From positions 1 to 40,838 of the forward strand of contig JAFAUE010000214.1 in the NCBI GenBank assembly GCA_019243475.1: a stretch of DNA of 40,838 bases, given 5' to 3'. Below are positions 28,861 through 38,798 of the stretch, one piece after another. The notes beneath the pieces were generated by a model. That model was not told the DNA's origin. It saw nothing but the letters and a program-made list of their open reading frames with translations, and searched no databases. A program made the translations under genes and the position numbers. The DNA is from Acidobacteriota bacterium. Lineage in GTDB: Bacteria > Acidobacteriota > Terriglobia > Terriglobales > Acidobacteriaceae. Position 1 is the first letter of the stretch. The number at the start of each line of letters is the position of its first letter.

Positions 28861-29033
28861 AAGGACAAAGAAAGAGGCAACATACTTAAGACCTTATGGT
28901 CTGTCACGTTGGAAAAGCTTCTCTACTTTGCCTTTTGGCTGCTTTGCAGCCGGGCACCTTGCCTCCCCTGCCCTGAACGGTTCCCTCCATTTTGCCTCTT
29001 TGAAACGAGCCCTCAGCGATGAGGGCTTTTTTC
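28861..29033 (+). ncRNA. Candidate structured small RNA ending in an intrinsic terminator
   Basis: AAAGAGGCAA (28871-28880) pairs perfectly with TTGCCTCTTT (28992-29001); hairpins AGACC-ttat-GGTCT and GGCTGC-ttt-GCAGCC inside; terminator follows. Confidence 0.5.
29009..29033 (+). terminator. Rho-independent terminator
   Basis: GCCCTC-agcgat-GAGGGC followed by TTTTTTC. Confidence 0.88.
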
Positions 29034-29329
29034 TTAAGCGTCATCGTTGTTGGTTGGTTATAGGTTCGAGCTTGCGATCGGCGAAACAAATTCTGAGGCG
29101 TTCCATCCCTGTTGTTTTGCGCGCAGCAAATGCGGATTCTCGACACGCCACGATGATGTCGGTCCTGCATTGACTGGGCTGAATGATGAGCGCTGAAAAG
29201 TAGCGAGCGCATCGAAGACGCACCTGCCGCCTCGTTGACGCGCTGTTCTGCCCGAGCATATGATTTCTGTTTCCCCAAATCCCTCCTGCCGCATCTATGT
29301 ATGTTCGGCTTTTTGCGCGGGTAGCGGAA

Positions 29330-29710
29330 ATGCACACGACTATGGAAAAGAAGCGGGTCGAACAGTTCAGGAAGCAGCTCGAACAGCGGCAACAGGAGCT
29401 GCGTCGCGTAGTATCTCGCACTCAGGAAGATGGGCGCATCGCCGACGCCGAAGCTGCGCAGGACATTGCTGACCGCGCCGCTAACTCCTATACCAAGGAA
29501 TTCCTCTTCGCGCAGAGCAACAACGACCGCCAACTGTTGGGGATGGTTGAAACGGCCCTCGGCCGTATTCGTGATGGCAGCTTTGGCGAATGCATCCACT
29601 GCGGTAACGAGATCAACCCTAAGCGGCTCGAAGCCGTTCCCTGGACCCGGTACTGCATCGATTGCCAGGAAAAGATGGAAAAGGGCCTGCTCGAAGAGTC
29701 GCATACTTAG
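29330..29710 (+). CDS. DksA/TraR family C4 zinc-finger protein
   Basis: RIRDGSFGECIHCGNEINPKRLEAVPWTRYCIDCQEKMEK; CxxC...CxxC finger; start 29297, 29330 or 29342. Confidence 0.93.
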   Translation: MHTTMEKKRVEQFRKQLEQRQQELRRVVSRTQEDGRIADAEAAQDIADRAANSYTKEFLFAQSNNDRQLLGMVETALGRIRDGSFGECIHCGNEINPKRLEAVPWTRYCIDCQEKMEKGLLEESHT

Positions 29711-29816
29711 CGAACCGGCGATCACGGAAACAGAACTGCTGATCGATTATTTCCAGCCGTAACTCTCCTAGGTTCGGTACCCACCTTCCTCCCCGTTTCA
29801 CCGCAAATTTATGACG

Positions 29817-29834
29817 CTGTAACTCCGCTGTAAC
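29817..29834 (+). promoter_or_regulatory. Pho-box-like direct repeat upstream of pstS
   Basis: CTGTAAC-tccg-CTGTAAC: two identical 7-mers separated by 4 bp (11-bp period), 53 bp before the pstS start. Confidence 0.6.
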
Positions 29835-29886
29835 ACGCGCTCGTGAGGATGAAGTTCAAACCGAGAGCATTACAGGAGGAGAGACG

Positions 29887-30891
29887 GTGATTCGAGGTCT
29901 CAAATACGCGCTTGCGATTATCAGCCTCTGCGCGGGTTCCGCGCTGGCACAGACAACCCTGAATGGAGCGGGGGCGACGTTCCCCAATCCGATTTATTCA
30001 AAGTGGTTCGCCGAATACCACAAACAACATCCCGACGTAGAGATTAATTATCAGCCCATCGGCAGCGGCGGCGGGATACGCCAGCTAATTGCCGGCACCG
30101 TGGACTTCGGTGCCAGTGACGTCGGTATGACTGACGAACAGATAAAGCAGGCCAAAGGTCCGGTTCAGCTGATTCCCACGGTGATGGGCTCTGTCGTGCC
30201 GGCGTACAACATTCCCGGCGTCACCCAGGACTTGAAATTCACTCCGGAGATTCTGGCCGGCATCTTCCTGGGAAAGATTACAACGTGGAACGACGCTACC
30301 ATTCAGAAAGCCAATCCCGATGTGAAACTGCCAAACCAGAACATTAATGTGGTCCATCGTTCTGACAGCAGCGGCACGACTGGCGTCTTTACGGATTATT
30401 TGTCCAAGGTTAGCCCCGATTGGAAGAGCACAGTGGGCAGTGGAACTTCCGTCAAGTGGCCAGTGGGCATCGGCGGCAAAGGAAATGAAGGCGTCGCCGG
30501 AACGATCCGCGTAGTCGATGGAGCGATCGGCTACGTCGAGCTGATCTATGCGCTGCAGAATCACATCACCTTTGGTTCGGTTCGCAACTCATCTGGTCAG
30601 TTCCTTAAGGCTGATCTGGAGAACACCAGTGCGGCTGCAGACGGCGTGAAGATCCCTGACGACTATCGCGTGTCAATTACCAATTCTGCCAATAAGAATG
30701 CCTATCCCATCGCGACTTTCACTTGGCTCCTGGTTCCGAAAAAGCCCGCGGATCAGAACAAAGGAAAAGTGTTGAAAGACTTCCTCACGTGGATGATCAA
30801 CGATGGTGAAAAAATGACGGGCCAACTCGACTACGCTCCGCTTCCTCAGCCCCTGCAGGAGCGGGTAAAGAAAACCATTTCTTCGTTGTAA
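29887..30891 (+). CDS. pstS: Phosphate ABC transporter substrate-binding protein PstS
   Basis: 334 aa; signal peptide; LNGAGATFPNPIYSKWF...INYQPIGSGGGIRQLIAGTVDFGASD...VVHRSDSSGTTGVFTDYLSK. Confidence 0.97.
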   Translation: MIRGLKYALAIISLCAGSALAQTTLNGAGATFPNPIYSKWFAEYHKQHPDVEINYQPIGSGGGIRQLIAGTVDFGASDVGMTDEQIKQAKGPVQLIPTVMGSVVPAYNIPGVTQDLKFTPEILAGIFLGKITTWNDATIQKANPDVKLPNQNINVVHRSDSSGTTGVFTDYLSKVSPDWKSTVGSGTSVKWPVGIGGKGNEGVAGTIRVVDGAIGYVELIYALQNHITFGSVRNSSGQFLKADLENTSAAADGVKIPDDYRVSITNSANKNAYPIATFTWLLVPKKPADQNKGKVLKDFLTWMINDGEKMTGQLDYAPLPQPLQERVKKTISSL

Positions 30892-30933
30892 TCGGCATCT
30901 AGGCCTTCAACTCTATTCGGCCCCAAGAAAACG

Positions 30934-30967
30934 GCCTGGCTTCTATCTAGAAGCCAGGCGTTTTTTT
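30934..30967 (+). terminator. Rho-independent terminator after pstS
   Basis: GCCTGGCTTCT-atct-AGAAGCCAGGC-gTTTTTTT. Confidence 0.9.
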
Positions 30968-31033
30968 GGCTTCAGGGACAGCAGTGCCTGCGACGGTTGC
31001 TTGCTATGCTATGCTTGCTATTCGGAGCGAAGA

Positions 31034-31456
31034 GTGAAGACGCCAAGCGAAGGTCCCACGGTCAAGGTTCGGAACTATGTCCGGGAGCGCTATGTGCGTC
31101 CCGCGAGGCGAGAGAAGCGTGCAACATTCCGCGTGCAGGTTGGAGAGGTGCATCACGCTCTTCGGTTCGCAAATCGTGTGCCGTTAGTGTGCAACGCGCT
31201 TTCATCAAAAAAATTCCTCGAAGAAAATTGTCTTCGATTGATCCGTCGTACCGGACCTCCCTCCGGCCTAAGCACTACGGTCGAATTCACATATCAACTC
31301 CTGGATGGGCCGGGGGAGCAGCATCCTCTCGACGACCTCCTTAAACTGCGAGGGGCGTTCAAGAAGATTTTTGATGAGCTAGGCGGCGGAGAAAATTATC
31401 TACGCACGGAACGGAGCGAGTTCTACCACCAGGATGACCGGGGAAGAAACCGGTGA
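31034..31456 (+). CDS. Putative antitoxin-like partner of a PIN-domain protein
   Basis: VKTPSEGPTVKVRNYVRERYVRPARREKRATFRVQVGEVHHALRFANRVPLVCNALSSKKFLEENCLRLI...; stop overlaps the PIN gene start. Confidence 0.6.
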   Translation: MKTPSEGPTVKVRNYVRERYVRPARREKRATFRVQVGEVHHALRFANRVPLVCNALSSKKFLEENCLRLIRRTGPPSGLSTTVEFTYQLLDGPGEQHPLDDLLKLRGAFKKIFDELGGGENYLRTERSEFYHQDDRGRNR

Positions 31457-31872
31457 GTCGCGTCTATTGGGATTCCATGCTGTTCATCTATTTGTTCGAG
31501 AACAATCCTCGGTACGCGGACCGGGCAAGCCACATCATCAACCGCATTAAGGATCGAGGTGACGTACTCTGCACGGGCACGCTGACCCTCACGGAAGTTC
31601 TCACCGGCATGTATAGACGTGGGCACGAAGATGACGCCGCGCGGGCCCGCCAGGTTTTCGAAAGAATTGAAGTTCTACCGTTCACAGTACCGATTGCGGA
31701 CACATGCGCGCGCATACGTGCACGATTTGGGTTTTCGATCTCTGATGCTATTCACCTGGCCACGGCGGCCGACGCTAGAACCGATGTTTTTGTCACGAAT
31801 GACAATGCGCTGGTCGGAAAATCGGTACCCGGCGTGCAGTTTATTGTCCGCATTGACACCGACCTGTTCTAA
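31453..31872 (+). CDS. PIN-domain ribonuclease (VapC-like toxin)
   Basis: 139 aa; VYWDSMLFIYLFENN, TLTEVL, ISDAIHLATAADARTDVFVTNDNAL: the conserved acidic PIN residues. Confidence 0.88.
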   Translation: MSRVYWDSMLFIYLFENNPRYADRASHIINRIKDRGDVLCTGTLTLTEVLTGMYRRGHEDDAARARQVFERIEVLPFTVPIADTCARIRARFGFSISDAIHLATAADARTDVFVTNDNALVGKSVPGVQFIVRIDTDLF

Positions 31873-31924
31873 AGCGCCCAGCTGCATCTTTCCCTGTTTG
31901 GCATTAGCTTGTTAAATTTGATCA

Positions 31925-33112
31925 GTGATGCGCCGGTTCTGGGAAAACCTGATGTTCGCGTGGGAGACGCACTTAACTACCCGCGACACGAACAGGATTG
32001 TTCGTCCGTTGGAGTGGGGTATCGAATGGACGGGTGCCTGGCCGCAGGTGAACGGAAATTTTCCTTCGTCTTCTTCTCAGATGAGCGATGCCGACGCCGA
32101 GAAGTACTTCTCGAGTCTCAATCACGAGATCGTTGCCGACAGTGATCGTTTCTTCAGCTATGACGCGCCAAATGACTTCCGTCTCGAAGAGCGTCTGCCT
32201 GAGCTTTTTCCGACAAACACTCGTCAGCAGAAGCAGCTTGAAAAGCTGGAACGTTCATCCAAAAGCGGCAAGCTGAAGCCGGTGCCATTTCTGCGCTTCA
32301 CCTCTCCGGTACGCACGCCCTACCCGGAGAACGATGTTGTGAACGCGCGCTGGTTTCCCGCCTTCGATCGCGAGGGCCGGCCGAGCCGGAAGGCGGTTGT
32401 GGTTCTCCCACAATGGAACGCCGACGCTTTCAGCCACAACGCGCTTTGCCACGTCATGAACCGGTATGGGGTTTCGGCTCTGCGTCTCAGCAAGCCCTAC
32501 CACGACATCCGCCGCCCGGCAGAGATCGAACGCAGCGACTATGCCGTTTCCGCCAACATCGGTCGCACCCTGGACTCTTGCCGGCAGGGCGTGATCGACA
32601 TTCGTTGCTGTCTGGATTGGCTGCAGTCCCAGGGCTGCCGGAGATTCGGCATCCTGGGCACAAGTCTGGGCTCCTGCTACGCGTTCATCGCCAGCGCTCA
32701 TGATCCGCGGCTGGAAGTAAATGCCTTCAATCATGCCTCGACTTACTTTGGCGACGTGGTCTGGACAGGGCAATCTACGCGCCATATCCGCGCAGCGCTG
32801 GAGCCAGTGATGGACGCCGAGCGCTTGCGCCAGCTATGGCTGGCCATCAGTCCTGTGGCCTACATGAAGAAGTTCGCGTCGCACCGAAAAAAGGTGCTGG
32901 TGATCTACGCTAAATATGATTTGACTTTCCTTCGGCGGCTGTCTGAGGAAGTGGTGCGACTTTTTCGCGAATATGACGTCGATTTCAAGGCCGTTGCCTT
33001 GCCTTGCGGGCACTACACGGTAGGCGAGATACCCTTTAAATTCATCGACGGCTGGCACCTGGGTTGGTTCATCTATTCGGCCTTTAAGACCTTGGAGGCG
33101 AGCACGGTCTAG
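31925..33112 (+). CDS. Alpha/beta-hydrolase-fold protein (abhydrolase 18-like)
   Basis: 395 aa; LPQWNAD..., nucleophile elbow GILGTSLGSCYAF; late His in LPCGHYTVGE; start GTG 31925 or ATG 31928. Confidence 0.75.
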   Translation: MMRRFWENLMFAWETHLTTRDTNRIVRPLEWGIEWTGAWPQVNGNFPSSSSQMSDADAEKYFSSLNHEIVADSDRFFSYDAPNDFRLEERLPELFPTNTRQQKQLEKLERSSKSGKLKPVPFLRFTSPVRTPYPENDVVNARWFPAFDREGRPSRKAVVVLPQWNADAFSHNALCHVMNRYGVSALRLSKPYHDIRRPAEIERSDYAVSANIGRTLDSCRQGVIDIRCCLDWLQSQGCRRFGILGTSLGSCYAFIASAHDPRLEVNAFNHASTYFGDVVWTGQSTRHIRAALEPVMDAERLRQLWLAISPVAYMKKFASHRKKVLVIYAKYDLTFLRRLSEEVVRLFREYDVDFKAVALPCGHYTVGEIPFKFIDGWHLGWFIYSAFKTLEASTV

Positions 33113-33313
33113 GCGAAATTCATCCGGTAGGTATGTGCACAGTCAATAACCTGTGCGGCAGAATTCGCTGCTATCTCCCTGATCGTGCCCTGCGCCTGCC
33201 GACAATTCTGCAGATCGGGCAGAGACTTGTAACGTCTGCGCTAGTTAAAAAAATCCCTGCGCAGGGAAGCTGCGGGAATTTGCACTGCGAGGATGTCGGT
33301 TTGCGTGGCGACT

Positions 33314-33865
33314 CTACATCAGCAGTTCGCGGGTGCGATTGGCAATCGGGTGCTGCATAACGTCGAGCTCGTTCTTCACCATGTTCAGCCCGCAAACGCA
33401 GTCCTCGAAGCGCTCCGAGAGCTTGGCAAAAAGTGGGGCCGCATCCGCATACTCGAAGACGTCGAACTTCGAGACAATGTAGTAGCTTTCTTTGCCTGCG
33501 CGGATGAAATCCACCAGGTTTTCCAGCCGTTGGCGGCGCAGCCGGTAATGGTTGATGCTCTCGGGAAACATGCCGGCGAAAAACAGCGTGTAGTCGCCAA
33601 TGTGTCTGCGAACCTCGCGCTCCCGATCAAATGACGGCGCGGGACCATAGACGGGGTCAGATTCCAGCAGCATTTCGCCGACATCCGAGATTGAACGCCC
33701 GGCTGCATCGCGAATCTTGTAGACCTCTTCCGCCTGGCAGAAGCCGGCAAGCATGGCGGAAATGTAGCTAGTCAAGTCATGGTCCGTAAGACCAATCGTC
33801 GACGAGAAGGTCTGCGTGACCAGTCCGCCGAAAAATTCCTGCAGCAGCTTTGCTCCCGAGTCCAT
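33314..33865 (-). CDS. Conserved hypothetical protein
   Basis: MDSGAKLLQEFFGGLVTQTFSSTIGLTDHDLTSYISAMLAGFCQAEEVYKIRDAAG...; long uninterrupted ORF (open to 33916) in a region otherwise free of CDS. Confidence 0.7.
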   Translation of the reverse strand: MDSGAKLLQEFFGGLVTQTFSSTIGLTDHDLTSYISAMLAGFCQAEEVYKIRDAAGRSISDVGEMLLESDPVYGPAPSFDREREVRRHIGDYTLFFAGMFPESINHYRLRRQRLENLVDFIRAGKESYYIVSKFDVFEYADAAPLFAKLSERFEDCVCGLNMVKNELDVMQHPIANRTRELLM

Positions 33866-34333
33866 GCGACTCCCCCTTGCAGGCATTGCCGTCATCGTTC
33901 CTGAGACGACTATCACCTACGAACAACTGGGAATATCTAAACTATTGGAACACTACTTACATCGAGAGGTTTTCCCTTGCAATAACAATCAGTGCACCTA
34001 CTAAAGTTTGTTAGCACTGTTCTGGCGAGAGTGCTTACCAAAATGGGCCCAGCTCGTAGGGCAAAAAAACTCCGATGGCAAAACGGCGATCACAACCATT
34101 TACCGGCATTTAGTGCGGATAGAACTTGTCCAGGATTCAATCGCTCACGTTCCGAAATGAATCATTGAGATCAGCGCGAGAGCTTCAAAAGGGAACCAAA
34201 CTCGTCAAGAATGATCCTTAATATTTACTGATCTCCGCATGTCTCTCGCGTGAGTTTTTTTCTTGCGTCTGCCGGTGGTTTCGGTTCTGCTTTTGGTTTT
34301 CAGTCCCACCATCTAGAATGGCGCGTCCATTCC

Positions 34334-34732
34334 ATGTCACGCACGAACTATTCAAGCGGCACGCGCTGGGAGCCGGTAATTGGCTACTCACGCCTGGTGA
34401 AAGTTGGGCCGCAGATTTGGGTTTCCGGCACGACGGCCACCAACGAAGCTGGTGAGATAGTCGGCTTGGGCGACGCCGCTGCGCAGGCGCGGCAAACGAT
34501 TCGCAATATTGAAAGAGCTCTGGAGAAAGCAGGAGCGTCGATCAAAGACGTCGTGCGCACGCGCATGTTCGTCGTCCGTCACGAAGACGCTCAGGCGGTA
34601 ACACTCGTTCACGGCGAATTCTTCGGCGAGGTACGTCCGGCAACTTCGTTGCTGGTGATTTCAGCTCTGCTTGATCCGCGCATGTTGGTCGAGATTGAAG
34701 CAGAAGCTTTTGTTTCCGACGATGGAGGCTAA
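34334..34732 (+). CDS. RidA family (YjgF/YER057c) protein
   Basis: [69 protein letters not shown]...[25 protein letters not shown]. Confidence 0.93.
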   Translation: MSRTNYSSGTRWEPVIGYSRLVKVGPQIWVSGTTATNEAGEIVGLGDAAAQARQTIRNIERALEKAGASIKDVVRTRMFVVRHEDAQAVTLVHGEFFGEVRPATSLLVISALLDPRMLVEIEAEAFVSDDGG

Positions 34733-34735
34733 TTG

Positions 34736-36076
34736 ATGAAGACAATGCAGGCTGTCTGCTGTGCCCTGCTGATTTGCGCCTATGCCCATTCGCAAACAAC
34801 TCCGAACTCTATGGGCACTCACGCGACCTCAGAAGCGAAGACCATTGTGATTCGCGCGGGTTCTTTAATCGACGGAGTGAGCGCGCAGCCGAAATCCAAT
34901 CAGGAGATTGTGATTCGCGGCAATCGCATTGTGAGCGTGGGCAATACCAGTTCGGGAAGAGCCCCCGCGGACGCCCAAGTGATCGACCTCGGTTCAGCCA
35001 CTGTGCTCCCCGGCCTCATCGACACCCATACTCACATCTTTCTGCAAGGCGAGGATCCTGCGCTCGGCGGCTATGACATTCAGCTGCTCAAGTTTCCAGC
35101 TTCGTATCGTGCTGCTCGGGCAACCGTATCGGCCCGGCGTGCCCTGGAACAGGGTTTCACCACATTGCGCGATCTGGAGACCGAAGGCGCAGGCTATGGT
35201 GACATTGGAATCAAACGCGCGATTCAGGATGGATATATTCCCGGTCCGCGTATGTTCGTTGTGACTCGCGCGATATCTACGACCGGGGGATATCCGCTCG
35301 AAGGCTACGCTCCGGAAGTCACCGTTCCGAAAGGTGCGCAGTTAATCGATGGACCAGTCGAGGCGCGAAAGGCAGCGCGCGAGCAGCTCGACAACGGCGC
35401 CGACTGGCTGAAGGTCTACATGACCCACCGCTCCTGGGTCGACGATCAGGGCAATCTTGTTTCGCAGCCGACGCTGACCGTGGAAGAACTGAAGGCGGTC
35501 GTAGATGAGGCGCACGGATGGCGCCGAAAAGTCGCGTGCCATGCCTATAACGGCATTGGTCTTCAGCGCGCGCTCGATGGTGGCTGCGATTCTATCGAGC
35601 ATGGCCTCGAAATCACCGACGCGCAAATCTCGCAAATGCTCAAGCAGGGCACGTGGTACGTCCCGACGCTTGCCGTTTATTACTACGATTGGGCGCCGGA
35701 GAATACAGACGATGGCCGGCGCGATCGTAAACGCGCCGCCGTCCACGGAACATCATTCAACAAAGCGCTGAAGGCTGGAGTGAAAATCGCGTTCGGTACA
35801 GACATGGGCGGGATTCCCTGGACGGATCCTATTGCCGAGGAATTCGGGCGCGAGGTTGAGTTTGGCATGACGCCGATGCAGGCAATCCAAACGGCAACTG
35901 GTCGGGCGGCAGAACTGCTAAGTATGGACGGCAAGATCGGTCTCATCGCACCGGGAGCATTCGCCGATGTGATCGCGGTTTCCAGCGATCCGCTGCGCGA
36001 TGTAAGCGCGCTGAAGAATGTCACTTTCGTGATGAAGGACGGCGAAGTGTTCAAATCCGCCTCTCCGGTACGGTGA
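34736..36076 (+). CDS. Exported metal-dependent amidohydrolase (imidazolonepropionase/prolidase-like)
   Basis: Signal peptide; [60 protein letters not shown] before ATG 34736. Confidence 0.92.
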   Translation: MKTMQAVCCALLICAYAHSQTTPNSMGTHATSEAKTIVIRAGSLIDGVSAQPKSNQEIVIRGNRIVSVGNTSSGRAPADAQVIDLGSATVLPGLIDTHTHIFLQGEDPALGGYDIQLLKFPASYRAARATVSARRALEQGFTTLRDLETEGAGYGDIGIKRAIQDGYIPGPRMFVVTRAISTTGGYPLEGYAPEVTVPKGAQLIDGPVEARKAAREQLDNGADWLKVYMTHRSWVDDQGNLVSQPTLTVEELKAVVDEAHGWRRKVACHAYNGIGLQRALDGGCDSIEHGLEITDAQISQMLKQGTWYVPTLAVYYYDWAPENTDDGRRDRKRAAVHGTSFNKALKAGVKIAFGTDMGGIPWTDPIAEEFGREVEFGMTPMQAIQTATGRAAELLSMDGKIGLIAPGAFADVIAVSSDPLRDVSALKNVTFVMKDGEVFKSASPVR

Positions 36077-36136
36077 TAGAGTGAGCTCACCGCGTTAAGA
36101 GTTTCCTTTTGCGCTGGGGCTTTCTTAATTTCATCC

Positions 36137-37339
36137 ATGTCTTCCACAAAAAAATTGCGCGTAGGTGTGCTCTTCGGCGGACGCAGCGGTGAGCACGAGG
36201 TTTCTCTGCTCTCGGCTGCATCCGTGCTAAATGCGATCGACCGCTCGAAGTACGACGTGGTTCCCATTGGCATCACTAAACAAGGCAGGTGGCTAACCTC
36301 CGGCGACTCGCAGCGCTTGCTGAAAGGCGAACAGCAGCCGGATAACCCTCGTCATCTGCGCGCTGGTGATCCGGAGAACACCCCCGGAGCCGCGGTTCTC
36401 GCTCGCGGTGACTCCGTTTTGGTCCCGCCCGAGCCGATGGGTGAGCATCACGCGTTAATTCCATTTGAAAGCGGCTCACCCGCTACAACTTCGGGCCACA
36501 CGCCCATCGACGTAGACGTGATTTTCCCGGTGCTGCACGGGACTTTTGGCGAAGACGGCACCATTCAGGGTCTGCTTGAGCTCGCCGGCATTCCTTACGT
36601 CGGCGCGGGCGTTCTCGGCTCCGCGGCGGGAATGGATAAAGACGTCATGAAACGTCTGTTCGCTGCTGCCGGTCTGCCCATTGTGAAGCATGTAACCGTA
36701 CTGCGCAGTCAATGGGAGAAAGAACCGAAGAAGGCTAGGAAGCAAATCGAGTCAAAGCTGAAGTATCCGATGTTCGTTAAGCCCGCGAACTTGGGTTCGT
36801 CCGTAGGAATTTCCAAGGTTCACAACGCCAAGGAACTCGCTCCGGCCATGGACCTTGCGGCTGGATATGACCGCAAACTGGTGATCGAACAGGGGGTCGG
36901 CGGGAAGAAGGACAAAGCTCGCGAATTGGAATGCTCGGTCTTAGGTAACGATGATCCTCAAGCCAGCATCGTGGGCGAGATTGTCCCAATTAAGGAATTC
37001 TACGACTACGCCGCCAAGTACCTCGACGAAGGCTCTGAACTGGTGATTCCGGCAAAGCTCTCAAAGTCTTTGACAAAGAAAGTGCAGGAAATGGCTGTCG
37101 GTGCCTTCAAAGCCGTTGACTGCGCTGGATTGGCGCGCGTCGATTTTCTTCTCGATCCCAAGAGCGAAAAGCTCTATTTAAACGAGATCAACACCATGCC
37201 CGGCTTCACCGCGATCAGCATGTATCCCAAGCTTTGGGCCTCGTCAGGCCTGGGCTATCCGAAATTGATCGACCGGCTGATCGAATTGGCTCTGGAACGT
37301 CATACGGAAAAGACCCGGACCAGCTATAGCCGGGAGTGA
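36137..37339 (+). CDS. ddl: D-alanine--D-alanine ligase
   Basis: 400 aa; [83 protein letters not shown]. Confidence 0.97.
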   Translation: MSSTKKLRVGVLFGGRSGEHEVSLLSAASVLNAIDRSKYDVVPIGITKQGRWLTSGDSQRLLKGEQQPDNPRHLRAGDPENTPGAAVLARGDSVLVPPEPMGEHHALIPFESGSPATTSGHTPIDVDVIFPVLHGTFGEDGTIQGLLELAGIPYVGAGVLGSAAGMDKDVMKRLFAAAGLPIVKHVTVLRSQWEKEPKKARKQIESKLKYPMFVKPANLGSSVGISKVHNAKELAPAMDLAAGYDRKLVIEQGVGGKKDKARELECSVLGNDDPQASIVGEIVPIKEFYDYAAKYLDEGSELVIPAKLSKSLTKKVQEMAVGAFKAVDCAGLARVDFLLDPKSEKLYLNEINTMPGFTAISMYPKLWASSGLGYPKLIDRLIELALERHTEKTRTSYSRE

Positions 37340-37356
37340 GCCCTTTTGTTCCCGAT

Positions 37357-37992
37357 TCAACCACGCGAAACAAACGGGTTCTGCGCAATGATGTAGCGCA
37401 GCGGCATCTCCGCAGACTTGGTAATACCCACCCGCATGGTTGTCCGGACCTCACCGGGAGTGAACCCATCTTCGACGATTTGCAAGCGGGAATCGCGCTT
37501 GTACAGTGCTTCGGCATTGAACCCAGTGCGTGTGATTCCAAGTGCCTGGCACAGCCGTCCGGGGCCGCTGGTAAGCAAGCGTAGTCCCGAAGTGGAACCG
37601 AGTCGGTCCTCGCTAATTCCACGGGCTTTGGCCATGGTCTCAATGCCTTCGAGTGGTTCCAGCGCGCGCAGCAGCACACACCCTGCATTGCCCTCCGGCA
37701 TGCAGGAAAAATTCAGGCAGTAGTACATTCCGTAGATGAAATAGACATAAGCGTGCCCCGGCGGCCCGAACAGCACCTGATTGCGTTCGGTCCTTCCCGC
37801 AGCGGAATGAGCAGCCAGATCGCCTTCGCCCAAATACACTTCCAGTTCCACGATCCGGCCGGCGAGACGCCGCTTCGTCGCACCTTGGGACGATGTACGA
37901 ACGAGAATTTTCCCCAGCAGGTCGCGTGCTACGATGCGAGGGTCGCGAGCGTAAAAGCTCTGCGGCAAGATGTGTTCTCGTTTTCCCGGCAT
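37357..37992 (-). CDS. 3-methyladenine DNA glycosylase, AAG/MPG family
   Basis: 211 aa; ARDLLGKILVR...GRIVELEVYLGEGDLAAHSAAGRTERNQVLFGPPGHAYVYFIYGMYYCLNF; LTSGPGRLCQALGI. Confidence 0.95.
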   Translation of the reverse strand: MPGKREHILPQSFYARDPRIVARDLLGKILVRTSSQGATKRRLAGRIVELEVYLGEGDLAAHSAAGRTERNQVLFGPPGHAYVYFIYGMYYCLNFSCMPEGNAGCVLLRALEPLEGIETMAKARGISEDRLGSTSGLRLLTSGPGRLCQALGITRTGFNAEALYKRDSRLQIVEDGFTPGEVRTTMRVGITKSAEMPLRYIIAQNPFVSRG

Positions 37993-38082
37993 TGATTTCC
38001 TAGATTACCCAATGCATCGCCACTCTCAATTCAACCGAGAATGGGGTGAATGTCGCCACTCGTCACTTCTTTGGAGGGAACA

Positions 38083-38640
38083 GTGAAAAAAACACTATTA
38101 AAGTTTGCTGCCATTTTGGCGCTTGGCGTGCCCCTGGCCGCAGCCACCATTCCGAATGGCACGCCGGTGACGATTCGCACCGGTTCCGCGCTGTCTTCGG
38201 GCACAGCCAAATCAGGCCAGACATTCAATTGCTCGGTGGCGAGGGATGTAGTGGTCGCAGGACAAACGCTGGCCAAATCTGGCGATGCGGCGAAATGCCG
38301 TGTGACATCTGCGAAGTCCAGCGGCCGTCTGCACGCACCCGGCGTCCTTTCCGTCAGGCTTGTAGAAGTTAACGGCCAATCCGTGACCACCACCTCGCAC
38401 ACCTTCCATGGCAAGAGCCACAAGAAAAGCAACGTCACCAAGATCGGTGGAGGCGCAGCGGCAGGCGCTCTGATCGGTGGCCTTGCCGGCGGCGGCAAAG
38501 GCGCGCTGATCGGAACCGGCGCGGGTGCAGCCGCAGGCACTGGCGTTGCTGCTGCAACCGGAAAAGAGGAAGCGGTAATTCCTGCTGAAACAGCAATGAC
38601 GTTTACCGTCGGCGGAGCGTCTGCCCGTCATCACAAGTAG
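38083..38640 (+). CDS. Exported glycine-zipper protein, related to 7876-8550
   Basis: GTG 38083 after SD ggaggg; signal peptide; GGGAAAGALIGGLAGGGKGALIGTGAGAAAGTG; PAETAMTFTV. Confidence 0.8.
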   Translation: MKKTLLKFAAILALGVPLAAATIPNGTPVTIRTGSALSSGTAKSGQTFNCSVARDVVVAGQTLAKSGDAAKCRVTSAKSSGRLHAPGVLSVRLVEVNGQSVTTTSHTFHGKSHKKSNVTKIGGGAAAGALIGGLAGGGKGALIGTGAGAAAGTGVAAATGKEEAVIPAETAMTFTVGGASARHHK

Positions 38641-38666
38641 AACTGCTGATCACGGAATTTGACGAG

Positions 38667-38701
38667 GCCGGCGTGCTTGCCTGGTAATTGGCAGCGCCGG
38701 C
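38667..38701 (+). terminator. GC-rich hairpin between the glycine-zipper gene and pyrR (possible terminator)
   Basis: GCCGGCG...TGCC-tggtaatt-GGCA...CGCCGGC followed by a pyrimidine-rich tract. Confidence 0.45.
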
Positions 38702-38798
38702 TTTCGTCATCCGTTTTCTAATCCCAATCTCTTTTCTCTCCCTTGCTTCCTATCTTCCTTCCCTCGTATCATTCTCAGTCCGTTTCTCCACCTCGTTC

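Noticed and set aside
28904-29725. 273-aa minus-strand ORF
   Set aside because: Antisense to the DksA/TraR gene and the terminator/structured RNA region; no recognisable motif.
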